From NCBI GenBank assembly GCA_023935145.1, contig CM043699.1:62972138-63036137 (forward strand): DNA of 64,000 nucleotides. Reading direction: 5' to 3'. Each line of letters begins with the position of its first letter. The first letter of the stretch is position 1. Below are positions 1 through 10,190 of this stretch, one piece after another. The stretch comes from Bretschneidera sinensis. Its lineage: Eukaryota; Streptophyta; Magnoliopsida; Brassicales; Akaniaceae. The position numbers were made by a program, and so were the translations under genes. Below the pieces are notes generated by a model. It saw only the letters and a list, made by a program, of their open reading frames with translations. It was not told where the DNA came from and did no database searches.

Positions 1-762
1 ACCCGTTTGAGTTTCCAGCAACTTCTTCCACACAACAAATTTATTCAAGGCATCCGATTTATTTCTAAGCAAATAAACCCACACTCTTCTTGAATAATCA
101 TCAATTAAAGACAGAAAGTAAATGTTACCTCCTTGTGTTGGTGTCCTTGCTGGTCCCCAAAGGTCCAAATGAATGTAGTCAAGAATCCCCTTAGATTTGT
201 GCACTCCGGTGTTGAAGCTGACCCAGTGTTGCTTCCCAAGAATGCAACTCTAACAGAAATCCAGTTTCTCTACTTTGTCTCCTCCAAGGAGACCATCTTT
301 GCTAAGAACTTGCAGGCCCTTTTCGCTCATGTGTCCCAAGCAAGTGTGCCAAAAGGCTGCCTTGTCCATCTCAGTCATCAAGCTTACTGCTTGATCATTG
401 ATTTATGTCTCTCCGATCATCTCATAGAGTCGATCGTTTCTTGTTGCGTTGATCACTACCAAAGATCCCTTGGCCACCTTGATCTTTTCTCCCTCTACTT
501 TGCATGTATACCCCATGGAATCCAGCTGCCCCAATGAGATCAAATCTCTTTTCAAATCTGGAAGATACCTCACATTTCGCAGCAGCCTTGTGACTCCATC
601 AAACATCCTCAATTGGATGTCTCCAATCCCTCTTACTTGGCAAGAATTGTCATTCCTCAAGAAGACCCTTCCATCATTGATCTCCTTGAAATTCTTGAAC
701 CATTCCTTGTGAGGGCACATGTGATAAGTGCACCCATAATCAAGAATCCACTTTCCACTGCC
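1..762 (-). pseudogene. pol fragment of A: protease, pre-integrase, integrase start
   Basis: In the gag frame, after a stop at 763-765, the translation reads KWILDYGCTYHMCPHKEW. This is the copia protease active site, with Tyr where D-T/S-G is expected. It continues through the protease body to another stop at about 403-405 (a Lys codon turned TAA). The pre-integrase zinc motif follows (WHTCLGHM, then C...C with the first Cys codon followed by a stop), then DLWGPARTPTQGG with the first integrase Asp, and YFLSLIDDYSRRVWVYL. It is cut by the window edge. Protease and integrase cannot be made from this copy. Confidence 0.88.
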
Positions 763-1596
763 TTACCTCCTACTCACATTTAAGCACACAATAAGAACAT
801 CATCTTGCTGTTCTCCCTTGGCAATCGAAGCCTCTCCATTGTTGGTGTGGCTTCTCCTCTCATCCCACATCCTCTTCTTACAATCTTTCTTGAAATGACC
901 CTCTTTGTTGCAGTAGAAGCATCTCCTTCCTCCTCCAAGTCTTGTCTTGGAATGAGATCTCCCATGGTTGCTACTGTCATTTCGAGTTGCTGGCCTTCCT
1001 CTTACGAACAACCCATCTCCACTTGATGTCTCCTTCATTTTGGCCTTGAAATCATGTGCCCTTATGGCATTGATCACAATCTCCTTTATCAAAGTATCCC
1101 TTCCATACTCAATAGCATTAATCAAATTATCAAATCAATCAGGAAGAGAATTTAACAAGATAACAGCCAATTGTTCATCCGAAAAAATAATGCTACAGCT
1201 ATTCAAATCTTGAACTAGCTTATTAAAGACATTAAGATTATCTTGCAACTCTTTACTAGGATCCATTTTAAAAGCAAAGATTCTTTTAAGAAGATAAATC
1301 TTGTTAGGGAGAGTTTTGGTAAGAAACAACTCATCTAGTTTCTTCCATATGACAGTCGGATCCTCCGAGTCTCCGCACTCCCTTGTGACACTATCCGACA
1401 TGTGCAAGAAAATGGTGTTGTAAGCCATCTTCTTCATCTCGGTTCGCTGGTCCTCCATGACACTTGCTGGAAAGGCATCATCTTCTCCAATAGCCAAGTC
1501 CACTTTCTGTTGCATTAGAACCGCCTTGATCTTCCGCTTCCAAAGGGCAAAGTCTCCCTTTCCATCAAACTTCTCAACACAGAAATTTGAAGCCAT
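763..1596 (-). pseudogene. copia gag of A (UBN2-type capsid with zinc knuckle)
   Basis: Structural protein that would form the virus-like particle. The Met at 1596 begins MASNFCVEKFDGKGDF, the usual start of this family; the open frame extends a few codons further up to 1626. The capsid region reads to LLNSLPD, where an in-frame stop (1135-1137) interrupts it, and then resumes with FDNLINAIEYGRDTL. The zinc knuckle CFYCNKEGHFKKDC (C-x2-C-x4-H-x4-C) lies near 1125-763. Unlike elements B and D, this copy lacks the 20-residue RG-rich repeat before the knuckle. Confidence 0.88.
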
Positions 1597-1799
1597 ATTT
1601 GCAGACAAGATCCCAAATTTATGCACTACCCTTAACTGCTTTCTTCAACCTGAAGAACACAGATCGAAGATGGATCTTAGCACCGTTCTTGAATCTACCT
1701 CAAGAACATGATTAGATCTTGATCTTTACACCATTCTTGAATCACCCAAGAAGTTGATCTTTGATTCTTAGAGTCTTGGCTCCGTCACTTTCTTGTTCT

Positions 1800-1854
1800 T
1801 GCTCTGATACCCAGCTGTGTAGCTCTGATACCACTGTCCAAAGCTCTGATATCA
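1800..1854 (-). other. primer-binding site array of A (three Met-tRNA PBS-like copies)
   Basis: Next to the LTR at 1842-1854 lies the complement of TGATATCAGAGCT, one mismatch from the initiator-Met-tRNA primer site. Two further copies follow at 1821-1833 (perfect TGGTATCAGAGC) and 1800-1812 (TGGGTATCAGAGC), each exactly 21 nt from the last. In A the best match is therefore the second copy, not the one touching the LTR. Confidence 0.8.
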
Positions 1855-1855
1855 C

Positions 1856-2918
1856 TGTTGGAAATCACCTTAACAAGATGCCCAGGTGGTGATCTTCCAA
1901 ACACCCAAGTCTAGCATGACTTGTAAAGATTTAGAATCGAAAACAGGAACAGAAAATCGAAGAAAGAAAGAAGACAAGCAATTTGTTATCGAGGTTCAGT
2001 AATGTGCCTACGTCCCCGTGAGTTCCTCCGAACTCTCTGCACTAAATCAAATGGTTCTTACAAGTTACAACAATCCCCTTTAAGAAACCAAGAAGAGAAG
2101 AAAAGAAGAAGATGAGAACTAACAATGCTCTCTTTCTAATCTAGACTTTTCTATCTTTTACACCCAACCTTACTACAAAGAGTCCCTCTTGTGTTTTTCA
2201 CTCTTACACAATTCTCTCTATGTGTTTACAATTGATCTCACAATGTCACAATGTATTCTCTATTCTCTTGTTATGAAAAATGAGGCTAGGAAACCCCTTT
2301 TATAGCCCCTTACTTCTTGGTCATTCTTGTGAATCAATCCTCACCCTTTGATCAAGATCATCACTTAATCATGACCCTTCATCACTTTCCTAAGTGGTGC
2401 TATGCATTTTGACCTTGCATACATGCACCTAAGGGAGTCCTTATGCATGCTGCCTATGTGTGCTTGACTTTGCCTAGCACCTAAGCGCTCAACAGGGCGC
2501 GATGCGGTGCTGGGCAGAGCACACTTGCAGCAGCTTCTAGGCAGTGCACCGCTGGTGGTGAGCAGTGAGGTGCTGGTGCGTTCTTGGAGGCATGCACACT
2601 AGGTGGTGCGATGCTAAGCTGTGTGCGGTGCGGTGCTGGTGCATCCCTGGAGTCCCCATTCTGTAAGCTGCGGTGCTGGAGTTGGAGGGGTGCGGTGCAC
2701 ACTAATGCTGCCCCTTTCTCCCAGCTGTGCGCACACCCTTCTGCTTGTGTGCAGAAGTGCGCACACTAATGCGTCTAGCCTTACCTTGCTCCAAAATGAT
2801 GCACACACATGTGTGCAGTCTTCTAACTTGCTGAACTTTAATCATCCAACTTTGGTTTATACTTTAACCATCTTTGAACCATGCTTGGACATGTTTGAAC
2901 CTTAGACAAATACCAACA
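1856..2918 (-). repeat. 5' LTR of copia element A
   Basis: This 1063-bp LTR begins TGTTGGAAATCACC and ends ATACCAACA on the plus strand (TG...CA with 6-bp inverted ends). It aligns end to end with the LTRs at 12474-13463, 17251-18239, 20618-21607, 33251-34219 and 37672-38651. Read on the minus strand it has a TATA-like box (TATAAAAGG, near 2297-2306). A GC-rich block with repeated GGTGC/GTGCG motifs lies at about 2490-2770. The promoter assignment is inferred from position. Confidence 0.92.
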
Positions 2919-4007
2919 ATCACCATCACCTCCTTCTTCAAATGATACATTTGATAGGAAATGAACTAGCTAAGGATAACGACAATTATCTATTTTAGTT
3001 TGAAACGTGTGCTCTATATTACAATCCTAGATACAGGTAAGCCTTCTATCATATCTAGCACCTCTTCATCATCTTTAACCTTAATTATACTGTACATACG
3101 ATCTCTAGAGTAATTGTAATATAAACAAGATATATCAGTTACATTATATTTTTTGGCTCTAAATCCTAGTTCATAGTAACAAATTCTTTCAGGATTTATG
3201 TTGTCTAGTACATCCATTGTATCACCTATATATGACATTGGTGGAACATAATAGATATAACTATTATGGTGAAATCTCACAATAAAGGGTTGAAGATCAA
3301 TGTTTCATAGAGTCATATAAATAACAGCTTTAAGTTTAAAACAAATGCAAAGCATATTGGAGCATATGGCATACACTAACTCAGTATCATATGCAGGAAA
3401 AAAATTTCCTACAAAGTTAAACAAATTTTGGGTCTACAATGCTGTGTATAAAGATACACATAGGGACCAACAATCAACATATCATGAAACAATTAAATAG
3501 AAAGATTACTATAATGCAAGCAATCCCATTTTACCATTAAACAATTATAAAATAAGCCCATCGATCATTGAACAATAACGATTCAAGAATTCATTTTAGC
3601 TTAAAATTATATTGTAATCTCATAAAATAAACCCATTTTCTATTGTAAACCCATTTTAAAACATGTAGCAATTTCTATGTGATTAATTGAAACCCTAACC
3701 ATATTCAAGCCTAAAAACCCATGAAATGTATGGTACGATACCTATGTCTCTTCTTCTTCAACTTAGATGAACCTAGACAATACATGGTGCGATTTTCTCT
3801 GATGAGCTTGGGAGTGATTTCGAATGCGAAATGGTTCGTTAGGGCTGAGTTCTTTGAGTGATTTGTGAATTAGGTAGAAATGGGGAATTTGAAATGGGAA
3901 ATGCAGCTTTTTTGTTAGCAAAATGGTTCATTTCCAATTTTTTTAATGCTTTGTTAATAACAATGATTCCTCAAAGCAGATCTTTTCCCCTCCCACTAAC
4001 AACCACA
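2919..4007 (-). mobile_element. Mutator-like transposon remnant
   Basis: This stretch lies between copia LTR A and LTR K. Its only recognisable coding part is the transposase N-terminal exon at 3014-3280. The rest is AT-rich and without a convincing frame. I could not find paired terminal inverted repeats, so the boundaries are simply those of the neighbouring LTRs. Element A has probably cut off the remainder of the transposase. Confidence 0.5.
3014..3280 (-). pseudogene. MULE transposase N-terminal (PB1-like) domain fragment
   Basis: An 88-codon open stretch starting MRFHHNSYIYYVPPMSYIGD. Its pattern is H-x-x-G/S...Y-x-G-D...D-x-D/N...E-x-x-Y-Y-E-L-G-F/Y...L-Y-Y...(I/L)KDDEEVLDM. That resembles the N-terminal PB1-like domain of plant Mutator-family transposases (MuDR/PMD type), which precedes the SWIM zinc finger and catalytic DDE region. 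Neither follows here: the frame stops at 3014 and copia LTR A begins about 95 bp on. The family call rests on motif memory. Confidence 0.5.
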
Positions 4008-4567
4008 TGTTGAAATTGTAGTCCTCTAGTTAGCCTTGTTACTTTGACTTGGACGAAATTTTTTAATTTGATACAATTGCAAAGTTAAAGCTAATGTTAT
4101 ATAACAATGTGCCAAAATTGAGACCTTGTGTATTAAGGTGCAAGTACCCCTTAAACCTTGGAGGCTAAAATGGATTTAAGTCTTATATGTTTCAATGTAA
4201 TTAGCTAAACATTTAAGGCTGCCAATGATTAGAATTTTTTCTTATATGTCTTATAAATATAATCATTCTAGAACATTTATAACAACTATTGACTACGTAT
4301 TAATGAGAATTGATTGAATTGAGAGTTGTTAAGCCATTGTTATTGTAACTTCTCTCTCAAATATTTAAGCTTCATTTATTTACCAATCATTGAACGATTT
4401 TATGTAATCATCTTTTAAATACTTATGGTTCTTGTAAAAATATTTTAATCTTTGTGAAAATTTGAGCATGAGAAAAATAAATAAGTTCAGAGCTTTTAGT
4501 GAGAGCAACTCTTGTTGAGGTTGAAGCTAGAATCTAAGCAATATGGATTGTTTATAATCTTTGGGAC
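4008..4567 (+). repeat. LTR of copia element K, left part
   Basis: The sequence from TGTTGAAATTG at 4008 runs to 4567 and resumes at 46991 beyond element E. The joined LTR would be about 864 bp. It is followed at 47295 by a degraded primer site and a copia gag start, which shows that this is the 5' LTR of a plus-strand element. It has a plant SIRE-like composition: AT-rich, with runs of AACTCTTG and TTGAGAGTTG. K is the oldest layer of the nest. Confidence 0.7.
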
Positions 4568-4784
4568 TGTTAATGCCAAAAATCTACGAGGCAGTCGAAT
4601 GATTGAGAGGTGGTACTTGCGCACGCAAAGACAAAAGAAACCCTAAAGAGTCGCCAGAGGATCGGAGGGGATGTGGGACTATCTAATGCCTAAATTAATA
4701 AACTAAAGGCATAAAAAAGAAGGGAGCAAGACAGCTGGAGGATTTGAGAGTGGGTTATGATAATGAGAGCCCTCTTTATATAGT
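4568..4784 (-). repeat. 3' LTR of E, outer half
   Basis: Starts TGTTAATGCCAAAAATC and aligns with 46484-46710 (TGTTGATGCTAAAAATC). Element E lies on the minus strand, so this is the 3' end of its 3' LTR. The alignment breaks exactly at the ATAGT duplication of element F (4780-4784). The break lies in CTTTATATAG, which read on the minus strand is CTATATAAAG, the likely TATA box of the E promoter. Confidence 0.88.
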
Positions 4785-5951
4785 TGTTGACCGTTATCTA
4801 AATTTTAATAATGACAAAACACTACTCTAATTATACTAACAGTTTTATCTAAGTGTTTAAACGATAAAAGCTTTCAGCAAAGAATCAAGATGCAAGAACT
4901 CAATATGTATTAGACACCAAGTCAAGATAGAAGATATAGAATAGGCATTAAAGTATTGAAACAAACAGTAAATCTCTTATATTCAAGTAATTAGCTTGTC
5001 TTATGGCTCTTTTTATAAAAGAATTTTGACAAAACTATTAATTCAAACACTTCCAAGACAAAAACAGTTTTACTACATGAAAAACTGGGTTGAAGGGTAA
5101 TCTAGTCGACTGGATCAAATGTACTAGTTGACTGGGGTATTGGACAAAATGTCCCCAGTAGACTGGTGTAGAGTACCCAGTCGACTGGCATCTAGGATAG
5201 TGAGTTTCTAGTCGACTGGTGCTTAGAACCCAGTCGGCTGGTACTCGCCCAAAGCCTAAAAGTGAGATTTCTCACTTGACCCAGTCGACTAGTAATTCAA
5301 AAAATATGACTGTTTGAGACGCAGAACTTGATCATTTAATGCTCCAAAACTACCAAGTCAGTGTCTAACGGTCATATTGATTCAAAGCTATATAAACCCA
5401 CTTCAATGAGCATTTAAAAAAGAAGATTACACATTAAATTCACAAATTTGCTCATTAATTCTCAAAAGCTTTGAAAAATTTATTGTTGAGCCATTCATCA
5501 AGCTTTTTCTTGAAAGAGAAATATTATTCATTTGTAAAAGTATTCATTGTTATCTCTCTACCATTTACTTTATAGCAACTCACATTTATTTTAGAGAGAT
5601 TAACTTCCGATAAGAAGGGATTAGCTTCCACAAGGAAGGGAATAGCTTTCGAGAGGAAGGGATTGGTTGTAAGGTTTGTACAACACCCGTGAAGTTGTAC
5701 GACCAAAAGTTTTAGTGGATCACTTCAAGGAGGTTCCTTGAAGAGAGTGGATGTAGGGTCGGAACAAATCTAATATTGTCGAACCACTATAAACTGATTT
5801 TGCACTTTCTCTTCCTTAAACTCCTTTACTTAAAGCACATTACTTGTTCGTATGCTTATGTATTTAACTGTTTTTATAAACTTGCAAGTAATTAGCAAAA
5901 GTTTTTAAAAACCCAATTCACCCTCCTCTTGGGTTGGAACCTCAGTCTATA
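4785..5951 (+). repeat. 5' LTR of F with CAGTCGACTGG cluster
   Basis: 1167 bp, TGTTGACC...CTATA (the 3' LTR ends CTACA). It holds a cluster of CAGTCGACTGG-like motifs between about 5100 and 5300, a TATA box CTATATAAACC at 5388-5398, and a downstream stretch with repeated GGAAGGGA-type motifs at 5600-5670. It is followed at once by the primer site. Confidence 0.93.
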
Positions 5952-5952
5952 A

Positions 5953-5965
5953 TTAGTATCAGAGC
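5953..5965 (+). other. primer-binding site of F (initiator Met tRNA)
   Basis: TTAGTATCAGAGC directly after the LTR matches TGGTATCAGAGC except at the second and third bases. It is where reverse transcription would be primed. Confidence 0.85.
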
Positions 5966-6008
5966 CTCTTTCTCAATTTTTGGCTTAAAATCCTTGAGTT
6001 GATCCGAT

Positions 6009-6880
6009 GGCATCAAATAACTATTATGAAAGACATTCCTACACTAGACCTCCCTTATTCAATGGTTCCAACTATAACTATTGGAAAAATATGATGAAAA
6101 TCTTTGTCGAATGACAAGATTACAATCTATGGAGAGTCATTGAGGATTGACCTAGAATTCCTGCAAAGAAAATAACTATTGGAGAAATCAATCATACAAT
6201 GCCTAAACTCAAAACTGAGTTCAATGAAGAGGATTGTAGAATGATTTCTCTAAATAATAGAGCCACAAGTATTTTACATTGCGCTTTAGACATGAATATA
6301 ATAAAATTTCTGCTTGTTTTTTGTCTAAAGAGATTTGGGATAAATTGCAAGTTACATATGAAGGAACTAGCGAAGTTAAAAAATCAAAAATTTATATGCT
6401 AGTGTCCGAGTATGAATCATTCAAAATATCTCATAACGAAACAATTTCTCAAATGCACTCACGTTTCACCATTGTTGTTAACGATTTGAAGCTTCTTGGT
6501 AGGAACATTAAGGAATTTGAACTAACAAGGAAAATATTAAGGTCTTTGCCACCCACTTGGAAAACAAAGAAGATGACCATCATGAAGGCCAAAGATCTTG
6601 ACAAACTTGATGTCGAAACATTTCTCGGATCATATTGACATACAAGATGGAAGAAATGAATCTCGTTGTCAATGATGATGAAAAGAAGAAAAAGGTGATT
6701 GCTCTTAAAGCCCCTACGAGCAACAAAGAAGAACAAAAAAAAGAAGAGGTGGAGAACAGCAAAGAAGATGGTGAGATGGCTCTAATCACCAAGCGGTTTC
6801 ACAGATTCTTGAAGAAAAGTAAGAAACCATACACAAAGGATCCCACTTTAAAAAAGAAACCATTTGTGTGTTATGGTTGC
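6009..6880 (+). pseudogene. gag of F, N-terminal part (DUF4219/UBN2)
   Basis: ATG at 6009 begins MASNNYYERHSYTRPPLFNG, then NYNYWKNMMKIF: the conserved gag start of Sirevirus elements. Stops occur near 6114 and 6150 and frames change around 6290 and 6640. The capsid core IWDKLQVTYEGTSEVKKSKI is clear, with RKILRSLPPTWKTKKM and a Lys/Glu-rich tail after it. The gene breaks off at CYGC, the first half of the zinc knuckle, where element G is inserted. The second half resumes at 18801. This copy cannot make Gag. Confidence 0.9.
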
Positions 6881-8291
6881 TAATGAGTGCCAAATATTGC
6901 ATATTTTGGCCACTTAATTTACATTTGTTAGCTTAATAATTTGTTACTTTGAGTTGTTTTCGTTGTTTTACAAGTTTACAAGCACTCGGAAAGGAGTTTC
7001 ACTAAAATTGCCAGAATTACCTGTACAGATAAGTCATTTTTGTGGATTTTACTGTATTAATTCAGGAAGAACCAAGAGATAAGCCATATATGCTTTGAAA
7101 GATCCAGATGTCTAATTTCAGAGGAATTTTACAACTCATAAAAATGATTTTTCTAGAGAAAGTTATGGCAGTTTTAGTAGACAAAGGTCAGGCTGTGTGT
7201 GATTTCAGGGTGGCAGATGAGTCATTTTTGTGGATTTTACTGTATTGATTTAGGAAGAACTAGGAGATGAACCATATATTCTTTGAAAGATCTGGATGTC
7301 TATTTTCTGAGGAATTATACAGCTTGTAAAAATGATTTTTCTAGAGAAAGTTATGGCAGTTTTAGTAAACAAAGGTCAAGTAGAGCACCATGTTTCGCTT
7401 GAGCGCACAAGACTGTGATCGAGCGCACTCGGGCAGTGTCCCACATCGAATTTGAAATACATTGCACTCTTGAGTTTCTCTATAAAAGCCCCACCTCACT
7501 AAATCAATGGGTGTGCAATCCGAAAAACTTCTGCTAGTATTCTGGTGGATCTCGAAGGCTTTGCTACCACGAGGGGAAGCGCCGCCCAACAACGAGTAGA
7601 ATTTCTCCCAATGTGTAGTTAGTTTTAATTTTTTAATTTTTTAGTTTTAAAGTTTAATTTTTAGCACTTTTATTGTGAACTTTAGTTTCATAATTATGAG
7701 AGGCTAAAATCTTCATCTAAGGTTGAAGATGAAGCCTCGCCATTGTTTGGCATAATATTTTCAGATTTGTTCATACAATTATGATATTTTAGGTATAAAT
7801 GTTTTGTTCAACTATTTGCGTAAAATCTTATGATTGATTGCTTTTAAATTTTTAAATCGAATATTCCCTATGTTTCATCTGCCAGATACGACGGATCATT
7901 CAAATTAGATTGGATATCCATTTTGAATTGTGAATTAAACGGATACGTTAGATGGTTTTGGTTTAGTTTGGGTATTCGCCATGATTTGTATAATGATGGA
8001 TTCATGGAATGATTTGATAGATTATTTTTATATAGAACATGAAGATATATGCTTTACTTTGGTGAGGTGGATTCAGAAAACCTTAGTGTTTTTATCAGTT
8101 GTTTTAAAATCAATTTAGTTTAGTTTATATTTCTTTGCAAGATACAATCCAAAATTCGAAACTAGGTTAAAATAGGGTTAGATTAGATAAAAATATATTT
8201 TCACAACGCAATTCCCTATGGATTCGACCTCGCACTTGCACAACACTATATTGCAAACAACTCGTGCACTTGCAATTTAAAAATCACAACA
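6881..8291 (+). repeat. 5' LTR of G
   Basis: 1411 bp, beginning TAATGAGTGCC (TGATGAGTGC in the other LTR) and ending CACAACA. It holds two tandem copies of a roughly 188-bp module, each running from the GTCATTTTTGTGG box (7033 and 7221) to AGTAGACAAAGGTCAGG or its equivalent. A TATA box (CTCTATAAAAGCCCC) lies at 7478-7493. The module is also present in the LTRs of H and L. Confidence 0.92.
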
Positions 8292-8297
8292 AGTTTT

Positions 8298-8315
8298 TGG
8301 GGCCGTTGCCGGGGA
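8298..8315 (+). other. primer-binding site of G (tRNA-Asp)
   Basis: TGGGGCCGTTGCCGGGGA follows the LTR after TTTT. It matches the 3' end complement of plant tRNA-Asp (TGGCGCCGTTGCCGGGGA) except for C to G at the fourth base. This primer is typical of Athila/Tat gypsy lineages. Confidence 0.88.
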
Positions 8316-8468
8316 GTTGTTTTGTTTGTGAAATTTTTGTCTGAATTGATTTTATTTTTCTACTAGTTTAGTTAGCATTTTTGTTTTATTTTTATTTTGC
8401 AATTTTATTTTAGTTTATTTGTTTCTATTGGCAATTTCCCATAAAAAATAAAATAAATTTTTTTAAAA

Positions 8469-9128
8469 ATGTGGATGAATCCAGCACCGGTTTCACAGTC
8501 TTTAGAGGACACCCTCAAGGATTTCATGAAGATGGCTGGCCAGTCCATCAATATAGCCAATACATTCAATGTTGATAGTTGTTCCATCTATGCTAGTCCT
8601 ATGCATTTAGCACATAATTGTCCATCTACAAAGGCTTTTGCTAAGTATTCCATGGAACAAATGAACGCTTTCAATGACTATCGGTGGCAATCAAATGGAT
8701 CTTACTCCGAGACGTACAATCCAGGGTGGCAGAACCACCCTCATTTTTCATGGAAGCAGAACCAACTGATAAATCAGGGAGGAGCCCCTCATCATACTCA
8801 CAATCAATACCCTCCTGAATTTTCTCCACCAGTTCCAAGTGATGGTCGTTCAGCCCATCCAGCACCATCACCTGCTTACCAAGCTCCCACTCAAGCGCCA
8901 GTGTCAATTTCACAATCATTGAAGGACACCTTCAAGGATTTCATTAAGATGACCGGCCACTCCATTAGCGACGTAAGGAGTGCACAAATAGTAAACACCC
9001 AAGTGATTGTCAAGCTAGAGAGTCTAATGGATCAAATCGTAAGTCACATGGGTGAAGGAGAGAAGGGAAAGTTCCCTTTTAACCTGTACCTAACCCAAAG
9101 GAACAGTTTGCGGTGGGAAATTCATTGA
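8469..9128 (+). pseudogene. gag C-terminal fragment of G
   Basis: An open stretch of about 219 codons. It has a degenerate zinc-knuckle-like CSIYASPMHLAHNCPS (a Cys replaced by Tyr), then YNPGWQNHPHFSW, the conserved post-knuckle motif of Athila-type Gag; H has YNPRWRNHPNFSW at the same place. A Pro/Gln-rich linker follows, then a coiled-coil-like tail. The peptide SQSLxDTxKDFxKMxGxSI occurs twice (about residues 9-27 and 149-168), a sign of duplication. The capsid half that should precede the knuckle is missing. Confidence 0.78.
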
Positions 9129-10190
9129 CTCCCACGCACAAACAGGAACAAGTGCAATCGATTGCCATATTGAGGTCTGGGAGACAAGTGGACAATCAAG
9201 TGGTAGAGAACCTTTCTATCCAGCATGAGCAAGAAAGTGGCAACAAGGAGAAGAGAGATGTTAAGCCATCTACAACCACACCTACTATTAAGGATCTTCC
9301 TGGGGCGTTCGTACCTAAAGCGCCTTACCCTAAGAGATTACAAGCGCTCAAGAAAGGAGGGCAGTCTGAGGACATTGTGGAGGCATGCTTTGCTCAGTTT
9401 GGAGAGGATTTGGATTTGGATAAGCTACTTGAGCAAGCAAATGCTATCTTAGAATCTGCTCCTCGGGAGAGCAGTAAGACAGAGGAGACTGTGGGTGAAT
9501 CAAACATTGAGGACCCCCTGGAGGCAAGCTTTGCTCAGTTTGGAGAGGATTTGGATTTGGATAAGTTGCTTGAGCAAGAAAATGCTACTTTGGAGTCTGT
9601 TCCTTAGAAGAACAGTGAGACAGAAGAGACCACAGCACCTGAACCCCCCAAGAAGGAACTTAAGCCTTTACCGGACAATCTTAAGCATAAGTTCCTAGGT
9701 CCAGCAGATTCTTTGCCTATGATTATAGCTTCAGATTTGGTTGAGGCTCAAGAGGAGAAATTAGTGGACATTTTAAGAGAGCACAAGGAAGCTATGGCTG
9801 GACTATTGAGGATATAAGGCGAATCAGCCCCTCGGTGGTGATGCACAAGATACATTTAGAGGAGAATGCCAAGCCATCGAGGGAGCCACAAAGAAGGCTC
9901 AACCCAGCTATGCAAGAGGTTGTGAGGACTGAAGTGATTAAGCTGTTGGATGTAGGGATCATTTATCCAATCTTTGATAGCGAGTGGGTGAGACCAATTC
10001 ATATCGTACCAAAGTGGGTTGGATTGGCAGTAGTGATGAATAAAGACGACGAGTTGGTTCCAACTCATGTGCAGTCAGGATGGAGAGTGAGTATAGACTA
10101 CCGTAAGTTGAATGCTGCCACAAGGAATAATCATTTTCCACTCTTATTTATTGATCAAATGGTGGAGCGCTTAGCTGGGCACGATTACTA
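9113..10190 (+). pseudogene. gag-pol remnant of G: linker plus reverse transcriptase N-terminus
   Basis: Overlaps the preceding frame. It starts near AILRSGRQVDNQ, the standard Gag/protease linker. It then carries two tandem copies, 141 bp apart, of FAQFGEDLDLDKLLEQ (from about 9380 and 9521) where the retropepsin should be. LPDNLKHKFLGPADSLP follows, then, after a frameshift near 9790, the RT start: MHKIHLEENAKPSREPQRRL, EVIKLLDVGIIYPI and WRVSIDYRKLNAATRNNHFPL. It stops at LAGHDY, before the catalytic YxDD. The protease, RT palm, RNase H and integrase are all lost. Confidence 0.85.

Larger units (their letters stand above)
1..2918 (-). mobile_element. Copia element A, 5' portion, truncated by window edge
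   Basis: Reading from 2918 downwards: 5' LTR, primer-binding site, gag, protease, pre-integrase zinc region and the beginning of integrase, then the window ends. The order gag-PR-INT (before RT) and the Met-tRNA primer site place it in Ty1/copia, TNT1-like. The LTR has the same ends (TGTTGG...CCAACA on the plus strand) as elements B, C and D further on, so all four are one family. The 3' half and the matching target-site duplication lie outside the window. Gag and pol stay in one reading frame but contain stop codons, so this copy is dead. Confidence 0.93.
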
